Below are positions 1 to 6,244 of a stretch of 13,702 nucleotides of DNA, piece after piece; the first letter of the stretch is position 1; each line of letters starts with the position of its first letter. The notes beneath the pieces are model-generated. The model was not told the DNA's origin and ran no database searches. It saw nothing but the letters and a program-made list of their open reading frames with translations. The position numbers and the translations under genes were made by a program. The stretch comes from Apopatocola sp963628785 (GTDB taxonomy: Bacteria > Bacillota > Clostridia > Oscillospirales > Oscillospiraceae), in NCBI GenBank assembly GCA_963628785.1, contig CAVGGQ010000053.1, positions 1 through 13,702 on the forward strand, given 5' to 3'.

Positions 1-120
1 ACTTTGCATATCATCCGTTATATTTCAACATATGAAATTACATAGGGATGTAAATAACAGATTTACAGGGTGAAATGGAGGTGTTTGGTGGGCTTTTGTT
101 ATATTTTGATACGAAACGGA
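1..120. other. Left flank without a recognisable gene
   Basis: This AT-rich stretch lies outside the candidate left attachment repeat. I see no convincing coding frame on either strand: the short frames that cross it run on as antisense to the integrase fragment and match no family I know. No tRNA-like 3' end, terminator with a U-run or repeat array is visible. It may be the original chromosomal flank of the prophage or more phage debris; the window is too short on this side to tell. Confidence 0.4.
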
Positions 121-166
121 GTAGAATGGTGTGGGACGGTTTCGGCCGTTCCTACACTATTCCTAC
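121..166. repeat. Imperfect inverted repeat at the left prophage end
   Basis: The left arm 121-139 pairs with the right arm 146-166 around a six-base loop TTTCGG. The pairing is nearly continuous, with two single-base bulges and a few G-U pairs if read as RNA. The right arm contains the tandem direct repeat TTCCTACAC-TA-TTCCTACAC (149-168, 11-base period) and most of the candidate att core. It starts 17 bases beyond the stop codon of the integrase fragment on the minus strand. It could be an integrase-binding site or an RNA hairpin after int. No U-run follows on the minus strand, so it is not a typical intrinsic terminator. Confidence 0.5.
148..165 (+). repeat. Candidate attL core (direct repeat copy 1)
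   Basis: The sequence GTTCCTACACTATTCCTA recurs at 2473-2490 with one mismatch (C to T at the fourth base). The two copies enclose all of the phage-derived genes and nothing else. This copy sits 15 bases beyond the end of the integrase fragment, the normal place for an attachment site next to int. Assignment as attL is an inference from position and repetition. Confidence 0.5.
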
Positions 167-180
167 ACCGATTTTGCAGG

Positions 181-420
181 CTATTTTATTTTTTCGATTT
201 CTTCGCGGAGCCATTCCGGGGCACGATCTGTGTAAACGCGTTCGGTTATATCGTCTATGTAGTGACCAACGAGATGCTTGATGGCATATTCATCTACCTT
301 ATATTTCTTGCAGAGGGTCACAAAGGTTTTTCGCGCATCGTGCGGACGGTGATCTTCGTTCAGACCGAGGGTGCGCATACATTGACAAAAATGTTCGTTA
401 TAGGTTGTATACGGAAGGAT
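181..420 (-). pseudogene. Tyrosine recombinase (phage integrase), C-terminal fragment
   Basis: The minus-strand frame keeps about the last 80 residues of a phage integrase. Visible are the catalytic HxxR box (HDAR, in RPHDARKTF), the HLVGH box with its conserved histidine, and the nucleophile tyrosine in ERVYTDR, followed by a charged tail ending EEIEKIK. Family members are usually about 350-400 aa with SAM-like and N-terminal DNA-binding domains; these and the first catalytic arginine are absent. Recognisable similarity starts near ILPYTTYNEHF, around base 420. The frame stays open to about base 500, but that part is antisense to the start of the zinc-ribbon gene and does not look like integrase. 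An ATG at 378 is probably fortuitous. The fragment cannot catalyse recombination alone, so the element is not self-excising. Confidence 0.85.
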
Positions 421-450
421 ATTGCACGGCCTTTTAAAGTGTGGTAAGAT
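382..450 (+). promoter_or_regulatory. Candidate promoters of the zinc-ribbon gene
   Basis: Two overlapping possibilities lie just upstream of the gene at 476. One has a perfect -35 box TTGACA (382-387), but the best -10 at 17-base spacing is only TTGTAT (405-410). The other has an extended -10, TGG-TAAGAT (442-450), with a weak -35 TTGCAC (422-427) at 17-base spacing. Both overlap or abut the end of the integrase fragment on the opposite strand. Either would give a short leader containing the strong ribosome binding site at 457-466. Confidence 0.35.
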
Positions 451-475
451 ACACCTAAAAGGAGGTCGATGTAAT

Positions 476-820
476 ATGACAGATGAATACGGTGAACTTT
501 ACAATGGCTTCAGATTTACTTCGTACGATCATGGTCTCGGGCATTCCGCAGTACTTAGCGGCGACGACGAGATGGATATTCCGGATGATTACAAGAACCC
601 GGATAAGTTGGTAATATGGTGCCACAATTGTTGCTGTTACATGGTATTTTGCGAAAGTGATGAACGTCTCGAAGGATATTGGCGTTGCCCGGAGTGTGGG
701 AAGACAATCAAAGAGATGACAGCATACCGCAGAATAAGCCAAGACGATCGACTGGACGAAAAGCGGGAACAGCAAAAGCAGCAACAATGGGATTCTGAAA
801 ACGATAACGACTGGGACTAA
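476..820 (+). CDS. Small zinc-ribbon protein of prophage origin
   Basis: A 114-aa acidic, hydrophilic protein of unknown function. It has a CxxC knuckle in WCHNCCCY, a further Cys near VFC, and a second knuckle RCPECG about 30 residues later, the layout of a zinc ribbon. The C-terminal tail is rich in Gln, Asp and Asn. No signal peptide or membrane segment is visible. The ATG at 476 is chosen because AAAAGGAGGT (457-466) lies 10 bases before it; an upstream in-frame ATG at 422 has no such site. The gene is followed by a strong intrinsic terminator and preceded by candidate promoters, so it looks like a free-standing transcription unit between int and the tail remnants. Zinc ribbons of this sort can bind DNA, RNA or protein; which applies here cannot be told from sequence. 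Confidence 0.75.
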   Translation: MTDEYGELYNGFRFTSYDHGLGHSAVLSGDDEMDIPDDYKNPDKLVIWCHNCCCYMVFCESDERLEGYWRCPECGKTIKEMTAYRRISQDDRLDEKREQQKQQQWDSENDNDWD

Positions 821-846
821 GTCATCCGCGAAAAAAACAGACTCTT

Positions 847-1332
847 TTATGGAGAGAAAGAGACATAACCGTCTCTTTCTCTTTTTTCTTTATTAAAAAG
901 GAGATGGATGTTCTTATGGGACGGTCTGAAAGTGAGTTTGTCGCCCTTCGTGATCGTGAACCAATCAGAAGACAGATCAAGACAGCGGAGAATATCAGTA
1001 TAGACACCGTCCCAAAGTAACCGGACCGACTTGTTGTTCTTCACAGTGCTGATGACAACTTCGTCTCCCGTTCCGAAAGCTGTCCCGGTAAGAGTTTCCA
1101 CTTTACTCAGATCCAGTGTCATCTTTTCTCTGGTAATAGTGTTGTAGAGCGTTAATGTGCTTACAGAACCGTAGGCATGCGCCGTAATCACCACTCCAAT
1201 ATCGGAATCGCCGGTGTAATGGAGATTACCGGTAGCCACCGTTCGCATTACACTGCACTCAATCTGACTATCGGTCAAGGATTCATTGGATAACGGAAAT
1301 TCCAAAGTATCTTCGATACCATTAAAACTCAC
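847..1332 (-). pseudogene. Phage distal tail protein (Dit-like), inverted fragment
   Basis: The minus-strand frame encodes the C-terminal half of a siphovirus distal tail protein, the hub linking the tail tube to the baseplate. Diagnostic stretches are LEFPL, the TGDSDIGVVITAHAYGSVS block, LYNTITREKM, and the GDEVVISTVKNNKSVRLLWDG block, followed by a Leu-rich end DWFTITKGDKLTF. This layout is typical of the Dit/phage-tail family C-terminal domain. The N-terminal half is missing: the frame is open only to 1356, and the nominal start is a GTG at 1332 without a ribosome binding site. The last residues (after HLLF) are not Dit-like but are translated from the neighbouring terminator hairpin, so this end is truncated too. 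The fragment points against every other late gene in the remnant, which implies an inversion. It is not expected to be functional. Confidence 0.75.
853..890 (+). terminator. Intrinsic terminator after the zinc-ribbon gene
   Basis: A perfect 12-bp stem (AGAGAAAGAGAC, 853-864, with its complement at 871-882) closes a six-base loop ATAACC and runs into TTTTTT and further T-rich sequence on the plus strand. It lies 32 bases after the stop of the zinc-ribbon gene. The same bases form the out-of-family C-terminal end of the inverted Dit fragment on the other strand, so the terminator belongs to the zinc-ribbon unit and not to the tail gene. Confidence 0.85.
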
Positions 1333-1344
1333 ATAATTCTTTGA

Positions 1345-1797
1345 CCCGTATATCTTTCATTCGGTCTATACACAAAAAATTATGTTGCTCGTACACGCAA
1401 TAACGAAATCTGTCTATGCACTGATATTTACATCCGATATGGCGGAGATAGCGCTTCAGGCAATACCTGCACTGTTTATGGCTATGCGAAAGACGAAAAC
1501 GGTGAGTGGGTACAGGGACCAGGTATATCGGGCAGATTCGGCGACTCGTTTTATTCACGTGGGAAGCTGTACTACACCCTTCCCAAGATCTACAAATTCG
1601 ACACCGCCTATATAGGAGCCATCTATGGTAGAGCTGCTGCGACAGTAAGCACTGCTGTGCCAGCCAGTATAGGCAGTCCGATTTATCTGAAAAGCAACGG
1701 TAAATGGTTGTCGACGATTCAATGGATCAAAGTCAATGGAAAATGGATTCAGGCAGACAGTATTAAACTCAAAGTGAACAACGATTGGAAATCATAA
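1345..1797 (+). pseudogene. 5'-truncated phage tail/baseplate protein, C-terminal part
   Basis: An open frame of 150 codons on the plus strand has no usable start codon and directly follows an in-frame stop at 1342-1344. It reads as the end of a phage minor structural protein: rich in Gly, Tyr, Ser and Thr, with a terminal series of short repeats of the type NGKW...IKVNGKW...IKLKVNNDWKS. Similar lysine-tryptophan repeats are common at the C-termini of phage tail and baseplate proteins. It sits where a tail gene is expected, just before the late membrane protein and holin. The N-terminal region was lost at a breakpoint between about 1330 and 1345, the same point where the inverted Dit fragment begins. 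I cannot name the exact tail protein. Confidence 0.6.
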
Positions 1798-1821
1798 CAC
1801 AGCAGAGGGGAGGAATTCAAA

Positions 1822-2262
1822 ATGGAATTTGTTAAGGCTATCCTTCTGGCCTGTGCAAGTGCGTTCGTAACCGGTATGTTCACACTGATTCTTTCGAGTA
1901 TGACTTATAAACGCACCCAAAAGAAGGAAGCGGAAGAGTTGAATAACAAGATTATGGACAAGCTCAATGAGATCGAGAAACGACTGCAGAAGCACATCGA
2001 AGAAGACACAAAGAATAAGGTGGAAGACGGACGAACTCGCTTCCTTCGTTTCTCCGACGAAGATCGCAGGGGTGTACCTCACGCAGAGGAGCATTGGAAC
2101 GATGTACTGAAAGACATCGATCGATACAATCGCTACTGCAAGGAACACCCCGAGTATAAGAATGAGTGCGCTGTGCGAACTATCGATTATTTGATGGATA
2201 GGTACAGTGAACACATGAAAAATAATACATTCTTGGGAGGTAAAGCGCATGAAACTAAGTGA
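1822..2262 (+). CDS. Late phage membrane-anchored coiled-coil protein
   Basis: A 146-aa protein of a kind often seen between tail and lysis genes in Firmicutes prophages; its function is not established. Residues about 5-27 form one membrane segment. Residues about 34-65 are Lys/Glu-rich and predicted coiled coil by heptad-like spacing. The C-terminal half carries the recognisable block RFLRFSDEDRRGVPHAEEHW, followed by YNRYCKEHPEYKNE. The ATG at 1822 is preceded by AGAGGGGAGG (1804-1813). The end overlaps the holin start by 14 bases, so the two are probably translated together. The gene looks intact although the tail genes before it are broken; no promoter of its own is obvious, so expression may have been lost with the phage late promoter. 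Confidence 0.7.
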   Translation: MEFVKAILLACASAFVTGMFTLILSSMTYKRTQKKEAEELNNKIMDKLNEIEKRLQKHIEEDTKNKVEDGRTRFLRFSDEDRRGVPHAEEHWNDVLKDIDRYNRYCKEHPEYKNECAVRTIDYLMDRYSEHMKNNTFLGGKAHETK

Positions 2263-2452
2263 CAAGGTCTATGATATTCTCAAGTGGATCGCTCTGATCG
2301 GTCTTAATGCGATCGGAGTCTGCTACAAGGCGCTGGCTGTCGTTTGGGGCTGGCCGTTTGGCGAAGAGGTGCAGACCACCTGTTCGACGATTGCCCTGTG
2401 CATCGGTACACTGATCGGAATCAGCACTGCAGAGTATAACAAGGAGCACTAA
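2249..2452 (+). CDS. Putative phage holin (Dp-1-like family)
   Basis: A 67-aa hydrophobic protein with the family pattern of Dp-1-type holins. It opens with a charged start (MKLSDKVYDILKW), then a first membrane segment (about 13-33), a short loop with the WGWPFGEE motif, and a second membrane segment (about 43-60) ending in ISTAEYNKEH. Holins insert in the cytoplasmic membrane and open it late in infection so that endolysin reaches the wall. The ATG at 2249 has GGGAGG (2235-2240) upstream and overlaps the preceding gene. Normally an endolysin amidase or lysozyme gene is adjacent; here the prophage ends 20 bases later at the candidate attR, so the partner is missing. Membrane-toxic potential remains if the gene is expressed. 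Confidence 0.75.
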   Translation: MKLSDKVYDILKWIALIGLNAIGVCYKALAVVWGWPFGEEVQTTCSTIALCIGTLIGISTAEYNKEH

Positions 2453-2472
2453 CCAGTCCTTCACCGAAATCT

Positions 2473-2490
2473 GTTTCTACACTATTCCTA
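2473..2490 (+). repeat. Candidate attR core (direct repeat copy 2)
   Basis: GTTTCTACACTATTCCTA matches 17 of 18 bases of the copy at 148-165 in the same orientation. It lies 20 bases after the holin stop and about 100 bases before the smc promoter, at the point where AT-rich phage DNA gives way to the chromosomal cluster. The second half of the tandem TTCCTACAC repeat seen at the left end is degenerate here (TTCCTATAT). Confidence 0.5.
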
Positions 2491-2590
2491 TATTTTCTAT
2501 GAATCATTTATCGCCGAAAGAATAAAAATTCTTTGCGCTCAATGGGTTGTCGAAGATTGTAAAAAGTGCAGCAATTAGAACATATAAAAG

Positions 2591-2619
2591 TTGCAAAATC
2601 TCCGGAAAAGGTTTATAAT
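2591..2619 (+). promoter_or_regulatory. Sigma-A-like promoter of the smc cluster
   Basis: A perfect -10 box TATAAT (2614-2619) lies 17 bases after a -35-like TTGCAA (2591-2596, four of six consensus bases). Transcription would begin near 2626, giving a leader of about 45 bases before the GTG start of smc. It is the only strong promoter I can see ahead of the housekeeping cluster. It lies outside the prophage repeats, so integration would have left it intact. Confidence 0.65.
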
Positions 2620-2669
2620 ATATTCCGATTGTGCAAACGTGGAAATTCAATTGGCGAGGAGACAATAGC

Positions 2670-5600
2670 GTGTATTTAAAAGCACTGGAACTCCAGGGCT
2701 TCAAGTCGTTTCCGGAGAAGACGCGGCTGAGCTTTGAAAAAGATATAACGGTGATCGTCGGGCCGAACGGAAGCGGCAAATCCAATCTGTCGGATGCTCT
2801 GCTGTGGGTCATGGGTGAGCAGAAAACGCGCATGCTGCGCGGCGGAAAGATGGAGGACGTCATTTTCGGCGGCACCGAGAAGCGCGGCGCGATGGGCTTT
2901 GCGCAGGTGACGCTTGTGCTCGACAACACCACGCGCATCCTGCCGCTCGATGCGGACGAGGTGAGCATCTCCCGCCGCTATTACCGCAGCGGCGACAGTG
3001 AATATTATATCAACCGCGAGCAGGTGCGTCTGCGCGATGTGACCGAGCTCTTAATGGACACCGGCCTCGGCTGCGACGGCTACTCCATCATCGGGCAGGG
3101 CCGCATCAGCGAGATCGTGTCCGCTAAATCGACCGACCGCCGCGAGATATTCGAGGAGGCCGCCGGCATTTCGCGCTTCCGCCACCGCAAGGATGAGTCG
3201 GAGCGCAAGCTCGCCCGCACGGAGGAGAACCTCCTGCGCATCGGCGACAAGATCTCGGAGCTTGAGATGCAGGTCGAGCCGCTACGCAAGCAGTCGGAGA
3301 CCGCGCAGAAATACCTCATTTTGCGCGACCAGCTGCGCGAGCAGGAGATCTCCCTGTGGATGGCCAACCTCGACCGTCTGCATGAGCAGTCGGAGCTGCT
3401 GCACGCGGACTATGAGCGTTCGGTCGTAGAATGCACGGCGGCACGCTCGGAACAGGATCGGCTGTATGCCGAGAGTGAGCGCTTGGCCGCCCGTATGCGC
3501 GAGATGGATGTCCGCTCGGAGGAGCTGCGTGAAAAGCTTCGTACGACCGAAGCGACGACGGCGGACGCCGAGAGCAACGCTGCTGTCGTACGCACGCAGC
3601 TTGCCAACAACGCCGAAACGCTGCAGCGTCTGCAGCGCGAGATCGGCGAGCAGAACGAGCGCGCGGGCGGCATCGCCAACCAGATCCGCGACCACCGCGC
3701 CCGCATCGAGAGCATCGCCGCCGAGCGAAAGGTGCTCTCCGACCGCGAGGAGGAGCTGCGCCGCAGTGAGGCGGAAGCCGAGTCCGGCATGGACGAGCAG
3801 AATAAGCGCCTCGCCGATATGCTCTCGCGCGAGAGCGCCCTCACCGGCACCATCGCCGAGAACCGCACGGCCATCGGCCTTCTCGAAGAAAATCTGCAGA
3901 CCGTGAATGAGCGCGCGGCGCAGGCGAAGGAAGAAATGGCCCTCGCCGAGCAGAAGGACGGGGAAGCCTCCGCGCGCCTCATCGAAGAAAAGAAAAAACT
4001 CGCCGCAGCCAAAGAGAAGGAGCAGAGCCTCGCGAATGTCATCTCCGGCCACACCATGCTCATGGCGGGGCGCGAAGCCAAGGTTTCCGAAGCCGCCGAG
4101 CTGCAGACGAAGCTCACCGTGGAGCTGCGCTCGTGCGAATCGCGCATCCGTCTGCTTTCGGATCTCGAAAAAGAGCTCGAGGGCTTCAGCAAGGCGGCGA
4201 AGATCGTCATGCAGGAGTCCGAGCGTGGCGTGCTGCGCGGCGTTCACGGCCCGGTCGGCAAAATGATTCGCACCGAGGACCGCTTCGCCCTCGCCGTTGA
4301 AACGGCGCTCGGGGCGCATGTCGGCGATATCATCGTAGATACGCAGGATAACGGCAAAGATGTCTTTGCCCTCTTAAAACGGCGCGACGGTGGGCGCGTT
4401 ACGCTCCAGCCGCTCGATGTCATCCGTCCCTCCCACCTCAACGGCGAGCCGAAGGGCGAGGCGGGCTATGTCGGCGTGTGCTCCGACCTTGTGGAGTGCG
4501 ACAGGCACTGCAGCGCCGTCATCGCGAACCTCTTGGGGCGCACGGCGGTAGCCGAAACGCTCACAGACGCCATCGCCATCGCGCGGCGGCACGGAAACAG
4601 CTTCCGCATCGTCACGCTCGACGGACAGATCGTCAACGCCGGCGGCTCCATGACGGGCGGCAGCGCCGGAAAGAACACCGGAATCCTCTCGCGCGCCAAC
4701 GAGCTGCAGCGTTTGCGCGAAAAGCGCGGCGACCTCGAAGCGCAGCTCTCGCAGAGCGAGAATCAAAAGCGCGATGCAGAGCGCGAGCTGCAAAGCGCCC
4801 GCTATGCGCTCGACACCGCCCGCGAGGAGCACACCGCCGCCGCGCAGGAGAGCGCCCGGCAGGAGGGACTTGTCGCCAAGGCACAGATCCTTCGCACAGC
4901 CGCATCCGATGCGCTCGATGCGCTCGACGAGGAGATCCGCACCTCCTCCGCAAGGAGAAAGGAAAACGAAGACCGCACGGCGGCTCTCCGCAAGAGATGC
5001 ACCGCCGCCGAGACGGAGCTCGCCGCGCTGCGCGAGGATATGGCGAAGGAATCTGCGGGCATCGAGAGGATCGAAGCGCGCCGCGCCGAGCTGCAGGAGA
5101 ACTTCAGCAACATCCGCGCGCAGAACTCCTCGCTGGACGCCGAGTGCTCCACCGTGCTCCTCGCCATCGACCAGCTCGAACGCCTCCGCGCCGAGCTCGA
5201 GACCGATTCCGATACGCGCCGCAGCACGATGGCTGCCGTCGAGCGGCAGAAGACCGAGCTCGAAGCGCAGCAGGCCACGCTCTCCGAGCGCATCGAAAAC
5301 CTCCGCACTCAGGTGCAGCAGGAAAAGGACGCCATATCGCAGCTCACCGCGAGCAAAATGGAGCTCGAAGGCCGCCGCAGCGCCTCCGACAAAGCGGCGC
5401 AGGAGAAAAACCGCACCCTCCTCGATCTGGAACGCAACAGCGCCCAGCTCGAGCAGAAGAAAATGGCGGCGGATATGGAGGAGCAGCAGATCGTCGAAAA
5501 GCTCTGGGATACCTACGAGCTCAGCCGCTCCGAGGCGGAAAAAGTCCGTCAGCCCATCGAGAGCCTCGCCAAGGCGGGCAAGCAGGTCGCGGAGCTGCGC

Positions 5601-6230
5601 CGCAGCATGTCCGCGCTCGGCAACCCGAACCTCGGCGCCATCGAGGAATATCAGCGCGTGAGCGAGCGCTATAACTTCCTCTCCGAGCAACGCAACGATG
5701 TGCAGAAATCGAAGGACGAGATCGTAAAGATCATTTCCGATATCACGCAGCAGATGGAAGAGATCTTCGTACACGAGATCGATGAGATCGACAAGGCGTT
5801 CCGCGAGATATTCGTTGAGCTCTTCGGCGGCGGCAAAGCGTCGCTCTCGCTCGAGGATATGAACGATGTTTTGAACTGCGGCATCGACATCCGCATCCAG
5901 CCCCCCGGAAAGGCGGTATCGAACATCAGCCTTCTCTCCGGCGGCGAAAAGGCGTTTGTCGCCATTGCTTTGTATTTTGCCATCATGCGCGTGCGCCCGA
6001 CGCCGTTTTGCGTCATGGACGAGATCGAGTCGGCGCTGGACGAGGAAAACGTCGCCCGCTACGCCGCCTATATGCGCCGCATGTGCGGCAAGACGCAGTT
6101 CATCGCCATCACGCACCGCCGCGGCACGATGGATGAAGCCGACCAGCTCTACGGCGTCACCATGCAGGAAAAGGGCGTGAGCACCGTCCTCGCCATGGAT
6201 ATGGAAGAAGCATTGAAAACGATCCGCTGA
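2670..6230 (+). CDS. smc: Chromosome partition/condensation ATPase Smc
   Basis: Smc forms a dimeric ring that, with ScpA and ScpB (not in this window), extrudes DNA loops and helps separate replicated chromosomes. The N-terminal head carries the Walker A motif GPNGSGKSN (residues 31-39) after the typical ELQGFKSF opening. A long first coiled coil spans about 165-505. The hinge is at about 510-670 and includes LAVETALGAHVGDIIVDT and the conserved GGSMTGGS near 657. The returning coil spans about 675-1030. The C-terminal head has the ABC signature LSGGEKAF (about 1089), Walker B VMDEIESALDEENV and the late ITHRRGTM box. The GTG at 2670 is preferred because GAGGAGA (2656-2662) precedes it at 7 bases and the protein then begins MYLKALELQGFKSF; it gives 1186 aa, a usual length for Firmicutes Smc. 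An upstream in-frame start at 2631 would add 13 atypical residues. ftsY follows after 14 bases. Confidence 0.97.
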   Translation: MYLKALELQGFKSFPEKTRLSFEKDITVIVGPNGSGKSNLSDALLWVMGEQKTRMLRGGKMEDVIFGGTEKRGAMGFAQVTLVLDNTTRILPLDADEVSISRRYYRSGDSEYYINREQVRLRDVTELLMDTGLGCDGYSIIGQGRISEIVSAKSTDRREIFEEAAGISRFRHRKDESERKLARTEENLLRIGDKISELEMQVEPLRKQSETAQKYLILRDQLREQEISLWMANLDRLHEQSELLHADYERSVVECTAARSEQDRLYAESERLAARMREMDVRSEELREKLRTTEATTADAESNAAVVRTQLANNAETLQRLQREIGEQNERAGGIANQIRDHRARIESIAAERKVLSDREEELRRSEAEAESGMDEQNKRLADMLSRESALTGTIAENRTAIGLLEENLQTVNERAAQAKEEMALAEQKDGEASARLIEEKKKLAAAKEKEQSLANVISGHTMLMAGREAKVSEAAELQTKLTVELRSCESRIRLLSDLEKELEGFSKAAKIVMQESERGVLRGVHGPVGKMIRTEDRFALAVETALGAHVGDIIVDTQDNGKDVFALLKRRDGGRVTLQPLDVIRPSHLNGEPKGEAGYVGVCSDLVECDRHCSAVIANLLGRTAVAETLTDAIAIARRHGNSFRIVTLDGQIVNAGGSMTGGSAGKNTGILSRANELQRLREKRGDLEAQLSQSENQKRDAERELQSARYALDTAREEHTAAAQESARQEGLVAKAQILRTAASDALDALDEEIRTSSARRKENEDRTAALRKRCTAAETELAALREDMAKESAGIERIEARRAELQENFSNIRAQNSSLDAECSTVLLAIDQLERLRAELETDSDTRRSTMAAVERQKTELEAQQATLSERIENLRTQVQQEKDAISQLTASKMELEGRRSASDKAAQEKNRTLLDLERNSAQLEQKKMAADMEEQQIVEKLWDTYELSRSEAEKVRQPIESLAKAGKQVAELRRSMSALGNPNLGAIEEYQRVSERYNFLSEQRNDVQKSKDEIVKIISDITQQMEEIFVHEIDEIDKAFREIFVELFGGGKASLSLEDMNDVLNCGIDIRIQPPGKAVSNISLLSGGEKAFVAIALYFAIMRVRPTPFCVMDEIESALDEENVARYAAYMRRMCGKTQFIAITHRRGTMDEADQLYGVTMQEKGVSTVLAMDMEEALKTIR

Positions 6231-6244
6231 GAGGAGACACAGCT

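Larger units (their letters stand above)
148..2490. mobile_element. Degraded siphovirus-type prophage remnant
   Basis: The segment between the two 18-base direct repeats is more AT-rich than the housekeeping cluster to its right. From left to right it carries an integrase C-terminal fragment, a zinc-ribbon gene, an inverted piece of distal tail protein, the headless end of a tail structural gene, a conserved late-phage membrane protein and a holin. Replication, packaging, head, most tail genes and the endolysin are missing. About 2.3 kb therefore remains of what was presumably a full-length temperate phage. The ends of the original order (int at one edge, lysis genes at the other) are kept, while the interior has been lost by deletion and at least one inversion. 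Confidence 0.8.

Noticed and set aside
70..447. Plus-strand frame of 125 codons over the left end
   Set aside because: It is mainly antisense to the integrase fragment, whose catalytic boxes are clear. It has no family resemblance.
916..1020. Small plus-strand frame (34 codons) with a GGAG-like site upstream, opposite the Dit fragment
   Set aside because: The minus strand has strong Dit similarity across the same bases, and the small peptide has no recognisable features, so I take the site as chance.
890..1345. Programmed phase-variable inversion (tail-fibre-type switch)
   Set aside because: No invertase gene and no visible inverted repeats at the two junctions; both ends of the inverted gene are truncated, which fits decay better.
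1345..1797. Diversity-generating retroelement variable region
   Set aside because: No template repeat, no reverse transcriptase and no adenine-specific variation pattern that can be seen in one sequence.
1792..2265. Minus-strand frame of 157 codons opposite the late membrane protein
   Set aside because: The plus-strand gene has a good ribosome binding site, a recognised conserved block and overlap with the holin; the reverse frame has none of these.
2517..2534. AT-rich palindrome AAAGAAT...ATTCTTT before the smc promoter as terminator
   Set aside because: The stem is only seven AT-rich pairs and no U-run follows on either strand. It could be an operator or chance; I have nothing to support a role.
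3282..4319. Minus-strand frame of 345 codons inside the smc N-terminal coil
   Set aside because: Same GC-bias shadow effect; no ribosome binding site or recognisable motif.
4478..5674. Plus-strand open frame of 398 codons in another frame of smc
   Set aside because: Arg/Ala/Pro-rich shadow of the smc coiled coil with no domain signal; smc itself is intact in its own frame.
4374..6116. Long minus-strand open frame (580 codons) inside smc
   Set aside because: It is antisense to a clearly real gene in GC-rich DNA, where the codon pattern keeps opposite frames open. Its composition (Leu/Ala/Arg-rich low complexity) matches no family.
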